Positions 52,431 through 60,906 of a DNA stretch of 64,000 nucleotides are shown piece after piece. Within the stretch, counting starts at the first letter, position 1. Every line of letters begins with the position of its first letter. The notes beneath the pieces are model-generated. The model ran no database searches. It saw nothing but the letters and a program-made list of their open reading frames with translations, and was not told where the DNA came from. The stretch is from PALSA-505 sp963762615 (GTDB lineage: Bacteria; Actinomycetota; Actinomycetes; Streptosporangiales; Streptosporangiaceae), in assembly GCA_963762615.1 (NCBI GenBank), contig CAVXLG010000007.1, positions 1 to 64,000 of the forward strand. Reading direction: 5' to 3'. The position numbers and the translations under genes were made by a program.

Positions 52431-53625
52431 CTGTACCGCTCCAAACCATCGCGACCGGTCTGACCTGCGAGTTCACGGAGTCACTCAGGCGGCACGGCGG
52501 TACTCGTTGATGACGCCCCCGAGTACTTTCCGGCGCTGCACCGGCGCGTCCAGCGGTATGACGACCGATTCGTCATGATCGGGTGGCCGCTGCTGCCGGG
52601 ACTGATGCGGCCGATGAGCGTTATAGTGCCCGGCGTAGGCCCGAAGCACTGCCCGCAGATGGGCTTCGCCGTAGATCAGCATCCGGTCCGTGCACTCAGC
52701 CCGTACCGTCCGTACCCAGCGTTCGGCATAACAGTTCGCCCGGGGCGCCCGAGGAGGAATCCTCACGATCCGCACGCCCTCGCTGGCGAAGACAGCATCG
52801 AACACGCCGGTGAACTTGGCGTCGCGGTCCCGGATGAGGAACCGGAAAGAGCCGATCCGGTCGGCGAGGTCCATGACCAGGTTGCGGGCCTGCTGAGCGG
52901 TCCATGCACCGTCCGGATACCGGGTCACCCCGAGAATATGCACCCGCCGGGTCGCTACCTCCATGACGAACAACACATACAGGCGCTTGAGGCAGACCGT
53001 GTCGACGGCGAAGAAATCGCACGCCAGCAGGCCCTCCGCCTGGGTGCGCAGGAACCTCCGCCAGGAGGTATCCACACCACGCGGAGCAGGCCGGCAGCCG
53101 CGGGCGCGGAGGATCCGGCGGACGGTCGCCGCACTGATGTGGTGTCCGAGGCGGGTCAGCTCGCCGTGCACCCGGCGGTATCCCCAGGCCGGGTTCTCCC
53201 CCGCCAGCCGCAGCACCAGGTCGCGGACCTCCTGGCTCGTCCGCAGGCGCCCTGGCCGGTTCGGGTAGGTCCACTTGCGGGTGATCAGACGGCGGTGCCA
53301 GGCCAGCAGGGTTCCCGGCGTGACCAGCCGGCTGCCCCGCAGCGCGGCTGGCAGCAGCCGGGCCAGGGCCGCCAGGATCGCGCGGTCGGCCCAGTCCGGC
53401 CTGGGCCGGGCGACCTGACGGCGCAGCACCATCACCTCGTGCCGCAGCACCATGATCTCCGCGTCCTTGGACGCCTGGCTGCGGCCCAGCAAGACCAGCC
53501 AGCCGGACACCCTGACCATGATCAAGTACAGCAGACGGAAAGACACAGGCCGCGATCATGCCTCAACTCCCCCACCGACACCAACCGCAGCTCAAAGCCC
53601 ATGCCGAGTTTCTGAGGCGGTACAG
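52431..53625 (-). mobile_element. IS481-like insertion sequence, about 1195 bp
   Basis: Ends begin CTGTACCGC on both sides (52431 on plus; complement of 53617-53625), 9 bases perfect and then weakly similar. It encloses one transposase. The right end lies exactly where the XRE/NB-ARC reading frame leaves its family consensus (RRLDGMP). No clear target duplication is visible. Confidence 0.65.
52485..53546 (-). CDS. IS481-like rve-domain transposase
   Basis: 353 residues: an N-terminal helix-turn-helix part (PRPDWADRAILAALARLLP), LAGENPAWGYRRVHGELTRLG, and an rve integrase core with D177 (ACDFFAVD), D240 (LIRDRDAKF) and E275 (ANCYAERW), 34 residues between the last two, the D-D-35-E pattern. 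It ends GGVINEYRRAA, the same end as the copy at 60933. The frame is intact and all catalytic residues are present, so it may be active. Confidence 0.85.
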   Translation of the reverse strand: MSFRLLYLIMVRVSGWLVLLGRSQASKDAEIMVLRHEVMVLRRQVARPRPDWADRAILAALARLLPAALRGSRLVTPGTLLAWHRRLITRKWTYPNRPGRLRTSQEVRDLVLRLAGENPAWGYRRVHGELTRLGHHISAATVRRILRARGCRPAPRGVDTSWRRFLRTQAEGLLACDFFAVDTVCLKRLYVLFVMEVATRRVHILGVTRYPDGAWTAQQARNLVMDLADRIGSFRFLIRDRDAKFTGVFDAVFASEGVRIVRIPPRAPRANCYAERWVRTVRAECTDRMLIYGEAHLRAVLRAYAGHYNAHRPHQSRQQRPPDHDESVVIPLDAPVQRRKVLGGVINEYRRAA

Positions 53626-54538
53626 GCATCCCGTCCAGCCGCCGACACACCGACACCGCCAGCGGCGCCGTCTGCTCATCAAGCGACAGGGCGATCCCGT
53701 GCGCCTGGGCCCGGTCGGCGAGCAACGCGACCGCATCGGACGACCTGAGCGCCGAAAGACCGGACTCGCCGGGCCTGGGCAGTGACAGCGACGGCACCCG
53801 GTAAATGACCTCGCCGCCGATGCCCAGCGGTTCTCGGCTGGCAGCCAGCAGGCGCACCCGCGGGCAATGTCGGACGACCGCCTCCGCGGCCTTGGCGCAG
53901 CCGCCGATCAGGTGCTCGCAGTTGTCCAGCACGATCAGCATGTCCTGCGGCGCGAGGGCATCCAGCAGGGCCTGCAGGGCGGGCCGGCCCGGCTGGGCGG
54001 CAAGCTGCAGCGCCGCGGAGATGGCCGGCGCTACCGCGTTCTCGTCGGTGACCGCGGCCAGCTCCACCAGCCACACCCCGTCCCCCGAGCGGTCCAGCAG
54101 CCCGGCGGCCACCTGCAGCCCCAGCCGGGTCTTGCCCGCACCCCCGGCCCCGGTCAAGGTCACCAGCCGCGAGGACTCCACCAGCGCCCGGACCGCGGCC
54201 AGCTCTCGGTCCCGGCCGATGAACGCCGACAGCTGGGCAGGCAAGTTGCCCGGCATGATGGTCAGCAGGCCGTGCGCGGCCGCCAGCACGCCCGCCGCCG
54301 GGGCCCGGCCGCGCGCCGCCGCCTCGAACAGCGCCCGCTGCGGCCCGGCCAGGCCCAGCGCATCGGCCAGCAGCCGGGCGGTGTCCTTGCGGGCGGTCAG
54401 GTTAATCCCCCGCTCCAGATCACTGACCGACCGCGGGGAAAGGCTGGCTGCCTCGGCCAGCTCCTCCTGAGTCAGCCCGGCGTCGGCCCGCAGCTGCCGC
54501 AGCAGCCCGCCGAATCCCGGTGCAGCCTGCTCCGCCAT
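53626..54538 (-). pseudogene. XRE-NB-ARC (STAND) regulator, truncated by the IS
   Basis: N-terminal XRE helix-turn-helix (LRQLRADAGLTQEELAEAA, SLSPRSVSDLERG), then NB-ARC ATPase: P-loop GAGGAGKTRL (about 130), Walker B MLIVLDNCEHL, RLLAASREPLG and RRLDGMP. After that Pro the coding sequence runs into the IS. Normal members continue with a winged helix and TPR repeats of 400 or more residues, which are gone. Divergent from the 63-aa gene at 54916. Confidence 0.85.
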
Positions 54539-54915
54539 CGGCCGTCGTCCCCTTCACCAGCCCCCGGCCTGCCGCCGCGCCCGGCACCAGACCGGCCAGC
54601 ACCTGCCGCGGGCACACGGCCGCCTGCAAGCCTACAAGCGCGCTGCCAGCAGGCCTAGCGGCCAGTCTGACGCAGCTCACGGCACCCCGGCGCAGTCACC
54701 ACGGCCGTGGCCGGCTCCGCATCCAGCCGGGATCTGGGTGGCTGGCACAACCACCCGGGGCAGCAAGCAGCCTTCGGCCGGCCACAGCGCCCAGGCGCTC
54801 CATCCTGTGAGTCTCCTGTGGCCGCACCTGTGTGGTGATCACCCGGGCCGCCAGGCAGCGTGTCAACCAGAGGCCCGAGCGTCCCGCTCCGGCCCGCAGC
54901 AGACAGGAGACGGCC
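54539..54915. other. Divergent intergenic region, no gene seen
   Basis: 377 bases between the start of the XRE/NB-ARC remnant and the 63-aa gene. It should hold both promoters; I see no AT-rich box clear enough to mark. ACAGGAGACGG before 54916 is the ribosome site of the next gene. Confidence 0.4.
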
Positions 54916-55107
54916 ATGTTCACCCACCCCTACATCGCCAGCCAGCTCGCCCGCGAACGCCAGCGCGACATGCTCGCGCAGGCCAGCCAGCAGCGCCTGG
55001 TGCGCCAACTCCGCCACCTCGCCCGCTCCTCCCGGCACGCACAACGAGCTGGCCGGCCGGTAACCCGCGTGCTCAGGCGCATCCGCCCCGTCCTGCTCCC
55101 CTCATGA
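54916..55107 (+). CDS. Small basic helical protein, 63 aa
   Basis: ATG 54916 has CAGGAGA six bases upstream. The product reads MFTHPYIASQLARERQRDML, then AQASQQRLVRQLRHLARSSRH and a basic tail. I recall similar short proteins downstream of XRE/NB-ARC or AfsR-like regulators in actinomycetes. It is highly basic and helical, possibly nucleic-acid- or membrane-associated. Function unknown. Confidence 0.7.
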   Translation: MFTHPYIASQLARERQRDMLAQASQQRLVRQLRHLARSSRHAQRAGRPVTRVLRRIRPVLLPS

Positions 55108-55152
55108 ACCGCACCGCAGCTGCCCGCAGCCACCGACGTTAAGGGACCCGCC

Positions 55153-55377
55153 ATGACCGCTCTGATCGCCCTCGTGTCCATCTGCCTGTTCGCCGCCGGG
55201 CTCGCCACGGGAATCCTCGCCGTAGTGGCTCTCGCTATCCGCCGCGAGGAACACAACCTGACCCTCGCCCATGCGGCCCCCGACCCCCTGACCCGCACCG
55301 GACGCTGGCTCACCGGGCTGGACGTCCGCGGCCCCCACCACACCGTCACCGGGGGCCCGGAGCAAGCGCTGGCCTAG
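55153..55377 (+). CDS. Small single-pass membrane protein, 74 aa
   Basis: ATG 55153, with AAGGGA nine bases upstream and 45 bases after the previous gene. Residues 3-28 are hydrophobic (LIALVSICLFAAGLATGILAVVALAI), followed by the positive RRE and a hydrophilic C-terminal part (DPLTRTGRWLTGLDVRGPHH). Likely one transmembrane helix with the tail in the cytoplasm. No family known; probably co-transcribed with the 63-aa gene. Confidence 0.6.
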   Translation: MTALIALVSICLFAAGLATGILAVVALAIRREEHNLTLAHAAPDPLTRTGRWLTGLDVRGPHHTVTGGPEQALA

Positions 55378-55713
55378 CCCGCCCAGAGGGGACCGGCCCC
55401 AGCACACGCCGAACCGGTCCCCGGCGGCCCACCCAGCCAGGCTTCGCGCGCAGCAACCCGGACCGCACCCCCAGCCCGCAGATCACCCGATCGCCGGCAT
55501 CACATAACGACCTGATATGAACCGCTGGCCGGGTACGGGGAGCGCGAACAGACCCGCACCGATCACGGCCGCGCGATGCGGTGGGCGCTGCGACACCCGT
55601 GGCGACATGCGGTGGCACCAGGCGTCGCCTGCGCGATCGTGGTATTCGCGCTGTCGGTGGCGCCCGACGGCGGGTTATTCGGCAGCGTATTCACCAGGCT
55701 CTGGCACGGCGGT
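55378..55713. other. Intergenic region with a doubtful small membrane ORF
   Basis: 336 bases without a firm gene. A plus frame from 55576 (MRWALRHPWRHAVAPGVACA, then IVVFALSVAP) has one hydrophobic segment but would run into the antisense of the deacetylase gene to 55848, so its end is not credible as it stands. Confidence 0.35.
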
Positions 55714-56502
55714 TCACCCATGTTTTCCACGGGATGGTTTCCCGATGGAGTGCGCACCGAGCGGGCCGACCCGCAGTCCCCGCTGACGGCAGTCATCGAG
55801 CAGCATTGCCGCCGCGTCCAGGGCCGCCAGCGCCGAGCCGGCCGGTGACGTGCAGTCCGAGTCATGCAGTAGCACCGTGGCTCCGCCGGCCAGCCCGCTC
55901 GCGAGCGACGCGTATACCGATTCGGGCGTTGATCCTGGCCGCCACTCCTTCCCCCAGCAGGTCCACAGCACCGGCGTCAGGCCGAGCCGCCGTGCGGCTG
56001 CCAGCCCTGAGCTGCTCAGCACGCCGTAGGGCGGCCGGAAGAATCGCGGGGTGGCTCCGGTGACGCTTGCGATCGTGTCCCTGGCCCGCCGTATGTCGTC
56101 ATACGTCGCGCGCGGTCCCCGCAGCGGCAGGTAGCGGTGATCCCAGCCGTGCACCCCGATCTCGTGGCCGGTGGCAGCGATTTGTGCGGCCAGTTCCGGT
56201 GCCCGTGCCGTCATGGAGCCGAGCAGGAAGAAGGTAGCCCGCACCTGCCGGGTGTCGAGCAGCTCGAGGAACTGCGGCGTCAGCGCCGGATCGGGCCCGT
56301 CGTCGAAGGTCAGGGCGACGTGATCGGCTGCGCCGCGGCCGCTGAGCCTGGCCGACAGCGTGCGGCGGACCGGGCCAAGCGCGGTGATGCCGGGGCCTGC
56401 CTGAAGCATCGCCAGTCCGGCTGCCGCCATCAGCAGGCGGCGCGCCGCCGCACTGGGGTTTGCCGCACTGGGGTTTGCGGCACCGTCCATTCCTGGGATC
56501 AT
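55714..56502 (-). CDS. Polysaccharide deacetylase (NodB domain), membrane-anchored or secreted
   Basis: The 262-residue protein has a short hydrophobic N-terminal segment (RRLLMAAAGLAMLQAGPGI) and the NodB domain: LTFDDGPDPALTP (catalytic Asp and metal Asp), HEIGVHGWDHRYL (metal His), RFFRPPYG and a C-terminal LLHDSD. It removes N-acetyl groups from chitin-, peptidoglycan- or polysaccharide-type GlcNAc. An in-frame 15-bp duplication (AANPSAANPSAA) is near the N-terminus. Divergent from the aminotransferase operon. Confidence 0.88.
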   Translation of the reverse strand: MIPGMDGAANPSAANPSAAARRLLMAAAGLAMLQAGPGITALGPVRRTLSARLSGRGAADHVALTFDDGPDPALTPQFLELLDTRQVRATFFLLGSMTARAPELAAQIAATGHEIGVHGWDHRYLPLRGPRATYDDIRRARDTIASVTGATPRFFRPPYGVLSSSGLAAARRLGLTPVLWTCWGKEWRPGSTPESVYASLASGLAGGATVLLHDSDCTSPAGSALAALDAAAMLLDDCRQRGLRVGPLGAHSIGKPSRGKHG

Positions 56503-56633
56503 TTCATGGCCGAGGCCGGATGGCCGCAGTCCCAGCCGATTCGGCCGTCAGCTATGCCGGTAACGTGGGCGTAGAAGGGGCTTAGCACAAAGGTAGGCCG
56601 GTCGGTCGATCCGAGGTGTAAGGGGCGCCGGGT

Positions 56634-57785
56634 TTGGGAGTGCACGCAGCGCGCGTCGTCTTTCCGGTCGCTGACCGCGAGGAGATCGCCAAGGCGGTGA
56701 CCGATATCCTCAGCAGCGGAATGCTGACCCTCGGCCCTTACACCCGGCAGTTCGAAGCGGCATTCGCGGCGGCTCATCCGGCGGGCGGCTCGCCGGGCGA
56801 TCAGCAGCAGCACGCAATCGCGACTGCCAGCGGTACGTCGGCCCTGGAGATAGCGCTGCGTGCCGTCGGGGTGGCCGGCCGGGATGTCATCCTTCCGGCG
56901 AACACCTTCTATGCGACCGCCGCCGCGGTGCTGCGAGCCGGCGGCAGGCCGGTCTTCGCCGATATTGACGCGGCGACCTTGGCCCTGAGCCCGGACTCGA
57001 CGCTCGCAGCGCTGACGGCAGACACGGTTGCCGTCGTGCTGGTGCATGTCGGCGGGCTGATCTCGCCGCACGCCGACCAGCTCAGGATCGCGTGCCAGGA
57101 GCGCGGCATCGCGCTGGTCGAGGATGCCGCGCATGCCCATGGATCGACATATAACGGCCGGTTCGCTGGTTCCTTTAGCGCCGCGGCGGCCTTCTCCTTC
57201 TACCCGACCAAGGTGGTGACGTGCGGCGAAGGGGGGATGATCCTCACCGGGTCGGCGCAGCTCGCTGATGAGGCGCGGATTTACCGGGACCAGGGCAAAG
57301 GCAGCTTCGGCGCCAACCACCATGTCCGGCACGGCTACGCGTGGCGGATGAGCGAGCTGAACGCGGTGACCGGGCTCGTCCATCTGCGCCGGATGGCCGA
57401 GTTCATCGAGCGGCGGCGGACGGTCGCCGAGCGCTATGACCAGGCGCTGGCCGGCCTGGACGGGCTGCAGCCGCTGCGCGAGCCGAACGGCTGCCGCAGC
57501 AACTTCTACAAGTACATCGCTATGCTCCCGGCCGGAGCGGACCGGGCGCAGTTCAAGCAGGAACTGGCGCAGCAGCACGAGGTGCGGCTGGCCGGTGAGG
57601 TCTATGACGTCCCGCTGCATCGCCAGCCCGTGCTGGCCGAGTTCGCCGGCCCGGCGTTTCCGGTGGCCGAGGACTTGTGCGCCAGGCAGATCTGCCTGCC
57701 GGTGCACTCGGACATGCGAGACGACGAGATCGACCAGGTCATCACCGCCGTCACTGCCGTCTATGGCGCGCTGGCCGGCGTCTGA
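56634..57785 (+). CDS. DegT/DnrJ/EryC1/StrS-family PLP aminotransferase
   Basis: The 383-residue protein is a sugar aminotransferase: SGTSALEIALRAVGV, FYATAAAVLRAGGRPVFADID, VEDAAHAHG and K193 in SFYPTKVVTCGEGG for the internal PLP aldimine. Start is TTG 56634 or GTG 56640; AAGGGG at 56620-56625 favours the first by spacing. It would convert a keto-sugar nucleotide (or a related cyclitol) to an amino sugar. First gene of a plus-strand operon with an epimerase and a glycosyltransferase. Confidence 0.9.
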   Translation: MGVHAARVVFPVADREEIAKAVTDILSSGMLTLGPYTRQFEAAFAAAHPAGGSPGDQQQHAIATASGTSALEIALRAVGVAGRDVILPANTFYATAAAVLRAGGRPVFADIDAATLALSPDSTLAALTADTVAVVLVHVGGLISPHADQLRIACQERGIALVEDAAHAHGSTYNGRFAGSFSAAAAFSFYPTKVVTCGEGGMILTGSAQLADEARIYRDQGKGSFGANHHVRHGYAWRMSELNAVTGLVHLRRMAEFIERRRTVAERYDQALAGLDGLQPLREPNGCRSNFYKYIAMLPAGADRAQFKQELAQQHEVRLAGEVYDVPLHRQPVLAEFAGPAFPVAEDLCARQICLPVHSDMRDDEIDQVITAVTAVYGALAGV

Positions 57786-57848
57786 CGAGCCGGCTGGCGA
57801 GCCGGCCTGATCGCCGGCGCTGGCAGGAACTCCAGCAAGGGAGCGAGC

Positions 57849-58760
57849 ATGCGGGTTGCGGTGACCGGGGGCTGCGGCTTCATCGGTTCGCACGTGGTCG
57901 ATCACCTCGTGCTGGCCGGTCACGATGTGGTCGTGATCGACCTCTCCGATCAGTGGCGCAATCCCGCTGCCGACTATCGCCATGCCGATGTCCTCGACAC
58001 CGCGGCGCTTGATGCTGCGATAGACGGCTGCCAGGCGATTCTTCACCTGGCAGGGGCGTCTGATGTCAACGATGTCGCGGCGAATCCGGTGCAGGCGGTG
58101 CGGCTGAACGTCGAGGGCACCGCCAGGGTGCTCGAGGCGGCCAGGCAACACGGTGTCGGCCGGGTGCTGCTGGCCAGCACTGTCTGGGTGTACGCGGCGA
58201 CGATCGGCGCTGGCGAGCGGACCGAGGACGCGCCGATCGACCTGCGCAGCGCCGGGCATGTGTACATCTCGACGAGGCTGGCCGCCGAACTGCTTGTGCA
58301 CAGCTACCGCGACATGTTCGGGCAGCAGTTCACGATTCTGCGGTACGGCATTCCATACGGGCCGCGGATGCGCGACGCGCTGGTGGTCGCCAGGTTTGTC
58401 CGCGCGGCCCTGGACGGACAGCCCATCACGATCGCCGGTACCGGCGATCAGCAGCGCAATTACGTCTACGTCGAGGATCTGGCTGACGCGCACGTGCGTG
58501 CCCTCTCACCAGCGGCGGCCGACCAGACAGTGGCACTGGAAGGGAGCACCCCGGTATCGGTGCGGGAGATCGCGGACGTGGTGCGGGGGCTGGTCCAGCC
58601 GGTCCCGGTCAAGCACGTTCCCGCCCGGGCGGCCGACTACCAGGGCGTGAGTATCTCCAATCGGCTGGCCAAAGAGCTGCTCGGCTGGTCTCCGGTCACG
58701 TCATTCGAGAACGGGGTCCGCAATTACGTCGGCTGGCTGACTGAGCGCGACGCCCGGTGA
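57849..58760 (+). CDS. NAD-dependent epimerase/dehydratase (extended SDR) with Y-x3-R
   Basis: The 303-residue protein has GGCGFIG at 7-13, a Ser/Thr at 110-111 (LASTVWVYA) and Y139. The catalytic Lys of YxxxK is replaced by R143 (VYISTRLAAE). The substrate domain contains RYGIPYGPRMRDALV and GDQQRNYVYVEDLADA. It should oxidise or epimerise a nucleotide sugar feeding the aminotransferase, if R143 still supports catalysis. ATG 57849 is preceded by AAGGGAGCG. It is 14 bases before the glycosyltransferase gene. Confidence 0.88.
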   Translation: MRVAVTGGCGFIGSHVVDHLVLAGHDVVVIDLSDQWRNPAADYRHADVLDTAALDAAIDGCQAILHLAGASDVNDVAANPVQAVRLNVEGTARVLEAARQHGVGRVLLASTVWVYAATIGAGERTEDAPIDLRSAGHVYISTRLAAELLVHSYRDMFGQQFTILRYGIPYGPRMRDALVVARFVRAALDGQPITIAGTGDQQRNYVYVEDLADAHVRALSPAAADQTVALEGSTPVSVREIADVVRGLVQPVPVKHVPARAADYQGVSISNRLAKELLGWSPVTSFENGVRNYVGWLTERDAR

Positions 58761-58773
58761 CACGGTTGCCGTT

Positions 58774-59967
58774 ATGACAACTGAGCCCGATGAGAACTTG
58801 TACCGGCGCGACGGCAGCAGCCCGAGCGCCGCACGGAACGCCCCGCTGAACGCCGCGCTCAACGCTGAGGTGAGCGCCCCAGGTCCGCGGGCCCTGCTGC
58901 TGTCAGGTTCCCTGGGCATGGGACACGACGTGCTCGCGGCGGCGTGCGCGGCGTCCCTGCAGGCGCGCGGCTGGTCGACGCGGACGCTCGACGCCATGCG
59001 GCTGCTGGGGCGCGGCGGCGGATCAGCGGGCGAGGCCGTCTTCCGCAGCATGCTCGCGGTGCCCGGCCTCTTTGACGCGTTCCATTTCGCCGCGCTGCGG
59101 ACCGGGAGCCGCCTGGCGCTGCTCGCGGATGCCGCGGCCCGCCGCCAGCTCGTCCCGCGGCTGCGCGACTACCTGGACGCCAACCCGGCGGATCTGGTCA
59201 TCTCCGTCTTCGCGACCGGGGCCTCGGCGGCCAGCTGGCTGGCTGAGCGCTATCCCGGCATGAGCCACATCGTTTTCTGCTCTGACGTGACGCCACACCG
59301 GCTCTGGGTGCACCGCAACGTTGACGCGTATCTGGTCACCGCTACGGTCGCGGAGCGTGCCGTACTGCGCTTCCAGCCGGATGCGCGCGTGCTGGTAGTT
59401 CAGGCCCCCGTGCGAGCCGCCTTCTATCATCCGCCCACTCAGCCGCAGGCGCGCGCGAGCCTGGGCGTTCCCGCGCAGGAACGGTCCGTGCTGCTGATGT
59501 CCGGAGCGTGGGGCCTGGGACCGGTCGCGAAGGCCGCCGAGGCGCTCGGCGCGGCCGGCGTTCATGTGCTGGCGGTCGCCGGCCGTAACGCGAAGCTCGA
59601 GCAGATGCTCCGGGCTGTCGCTGAACGCCAGCCCAAAGTGCGCCCGTTTGGCTTCACCGATCGCATTCCCGAGCTAATGGCCGCCGCCGATCTGGTCATT
59701 ACCAGCTCGGGCGATACCTGCAGCGAGGCACGGACGGTCGGCAGGCCGCTGCTGCTGCTTGACGTGGTCCAGGGGCACGGCCGTGACAATCTGCAGCACG
59801 AGCTTGAGATCGGCGGCGCCGACGTCACCTCGCCGCGGGCAGCCGACGTCGTCCGCAGCGCGCTCGCCGCGCTAAATCGGCTCAAACCGCCGCCTGCCGG
59901 CCCGGCGCGGGCGGCGGCCGACTGGGAGCGTGCCTTCTCAGCAGTGCTCCAGCTGATCGGCCGGTGA
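58774..59967 (+). CDS. MGDG-synthase/MurG-like glycosyltransferase
   Basis: The 397-residue GT-B protein opens with a hydrophilic segment, then LLLSGSLGMGHDVLAAACAA (acceptor-side loop of galactosyl-diacylglycerol synthases), FVSDV-like HIVFCSDVTPHRLWVH, LLMSGAWGLGPV and the donor-binding TDRIPELMAAADLVITSSGDTCSEA. It most likely transfers a sugar to a lipid acceptor at the membrane. Last gene of the operon; a strong hairpin follows. Confidence 0.85.
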   Translation: MTTEPDENLYRRDGSSPSAARNAPLNAALNAEVSAPGPRALLLSGSLGMGHDVLAAACAASLQARGWSTRTLDAMRLLGRGGGSAGEAVFRSMLAVPGLFDAFHFAALRTGSRLALLADAAARRQLVPRLRDYLDANPADLVISVFATGASAASWLAERYPGMSHIVFCSDVTPHRLWVHRNVDAYLVTATVAERAVLRFQPDARVLVVQAPVRAAFYHPPTQPQARASLGVPAQERSVLLMSGAWGLGPVAKAAEALGAAGVHVLAVAGRNAKLEQMLRAVAERQPKVRPFGFTDRIPELMAAADLVITSSGDTCSEARTVGRPLLLLDVVQGHGRDNLQHELEIGGADVTSPRAADVVRSALAALNRLKPPPAGPARAAADWERAFSAVLQLIGR

Positions 59968-59988
59968 ACTAGCCGCTGCGGGCCGGCC

Positions 59989-60026
59989 CCCGCCCGGCTG
60001 ATGTCGCCGGCTGTCGGCCGGGCGGG
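59989..60026 (+). terminator. Hairpin terminator after the glycosyltransferase
   Basis: CCCGCCCGGC (59989-59998) pairs perfectly with GCCGGGCGGG (60017-60026); the loop is 18 bases. It starts 21 bases after the stop. Confidence 0.7.
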
Positions 60027-60243
60027 CTCGGCGTGGGGCTAGCATCAGGCTTGTCCATCAGGCGGCGCCCGCGAGTAAGGACAGCCCAGCACCGGCCTCC
60101 GACGCTGCTGCCGGTCGCCGAGTCGAGCGTCTACTTCAAGATGCGGCCAGGCCATTAGCCGCGGTCCTTGCATGCTCCGCGAGGCGTGGGGATCATCGAC
60201 CACAGCCCGGGCGGCCTGCGTGCCGGATCGGAGGCGGAAGTTC

Positions 60244-60684
60244 GTGGACAACACCGACCGAGGCAACAAGCCTGACCATGCTGATGGCGACCCGCGCCCG
60301 GCGGCGGTCACGTTTGTGACCACGGAGCACTTCACGCTGCAGGGTGCCCGCTCGTCGACGATCTCGGAGTCGACCGGCCGGGCGAGCGTGTTCCTTGGCG
60401 CGGTATCCGGCGGCCTGATCGCCCTCGGGCTCGTCGTCACCGCCGCCAAGGCCGGCGTGGCGTTCTACGCGTTCGGGCTCATTCTCCTGCCCACCCTGGC
60501 CTTCGTGGGGCTGGCGACATTCGTCAGATGGGACACTCCCAGGCGCGCTGGCAGCCAGCCAGGGAGGGACAGGCACCAGGACAGGGCAGCGCGAGCCTCG
60601 AGGCCAAGCGCGCGTGCCTGCGAGCTCACAAGGTGCGCGCCAGCCTGCCAGGCCCAGCCTCCACTTGTAACAGGACCACCCTGA
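60244..60684 (+). pseudogene. Two-TM membrane protein, truncated
   Basis: From GTG 60244 the frame has a hydrophilic N-terminus (TTEHFTLQGARSSTISESTG) and two hydrophobic helices (RASVFLGAVSGGLIALGLVV and AFYAFGLILLPTLAFVGLATFVR), a pattern known from a family of actinobacterial membrane proteins. After TFVR the sequence becomes Arg/Pro-rich and unlike the family, so the cytoplasmic C-terminal half is missing. The break is near 60530. It could be a deletion. Confidence 0.6.
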
Positions 60685-60906
60685 CCACCCCACGCTCATG
60701 TGCATGCGTGAGCGCGCGCGGCCCGCGGCCCAGGCCGAGCTCGGCTGATCGCTGAGACGGGCAAACGGGGTCCGGACACTCGACTACCTCCCACGTTCGC
60801 GACACCCGTTTTCACTCTTAGGCCGCCGTCTGCGGCCGTGCAATTCTCACTCTCGCGGATCTCTGTACTTCCGGGCTGAGTGGCGCACCATATGGGGCGT
60901 ACGCAT

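Noticed and set aside
55576..55848. Small membrane protein on the plus strand
   Set aside because: Half of it is antisense to the end of the well-supported deacetylase gene; no ribosome site is clear.
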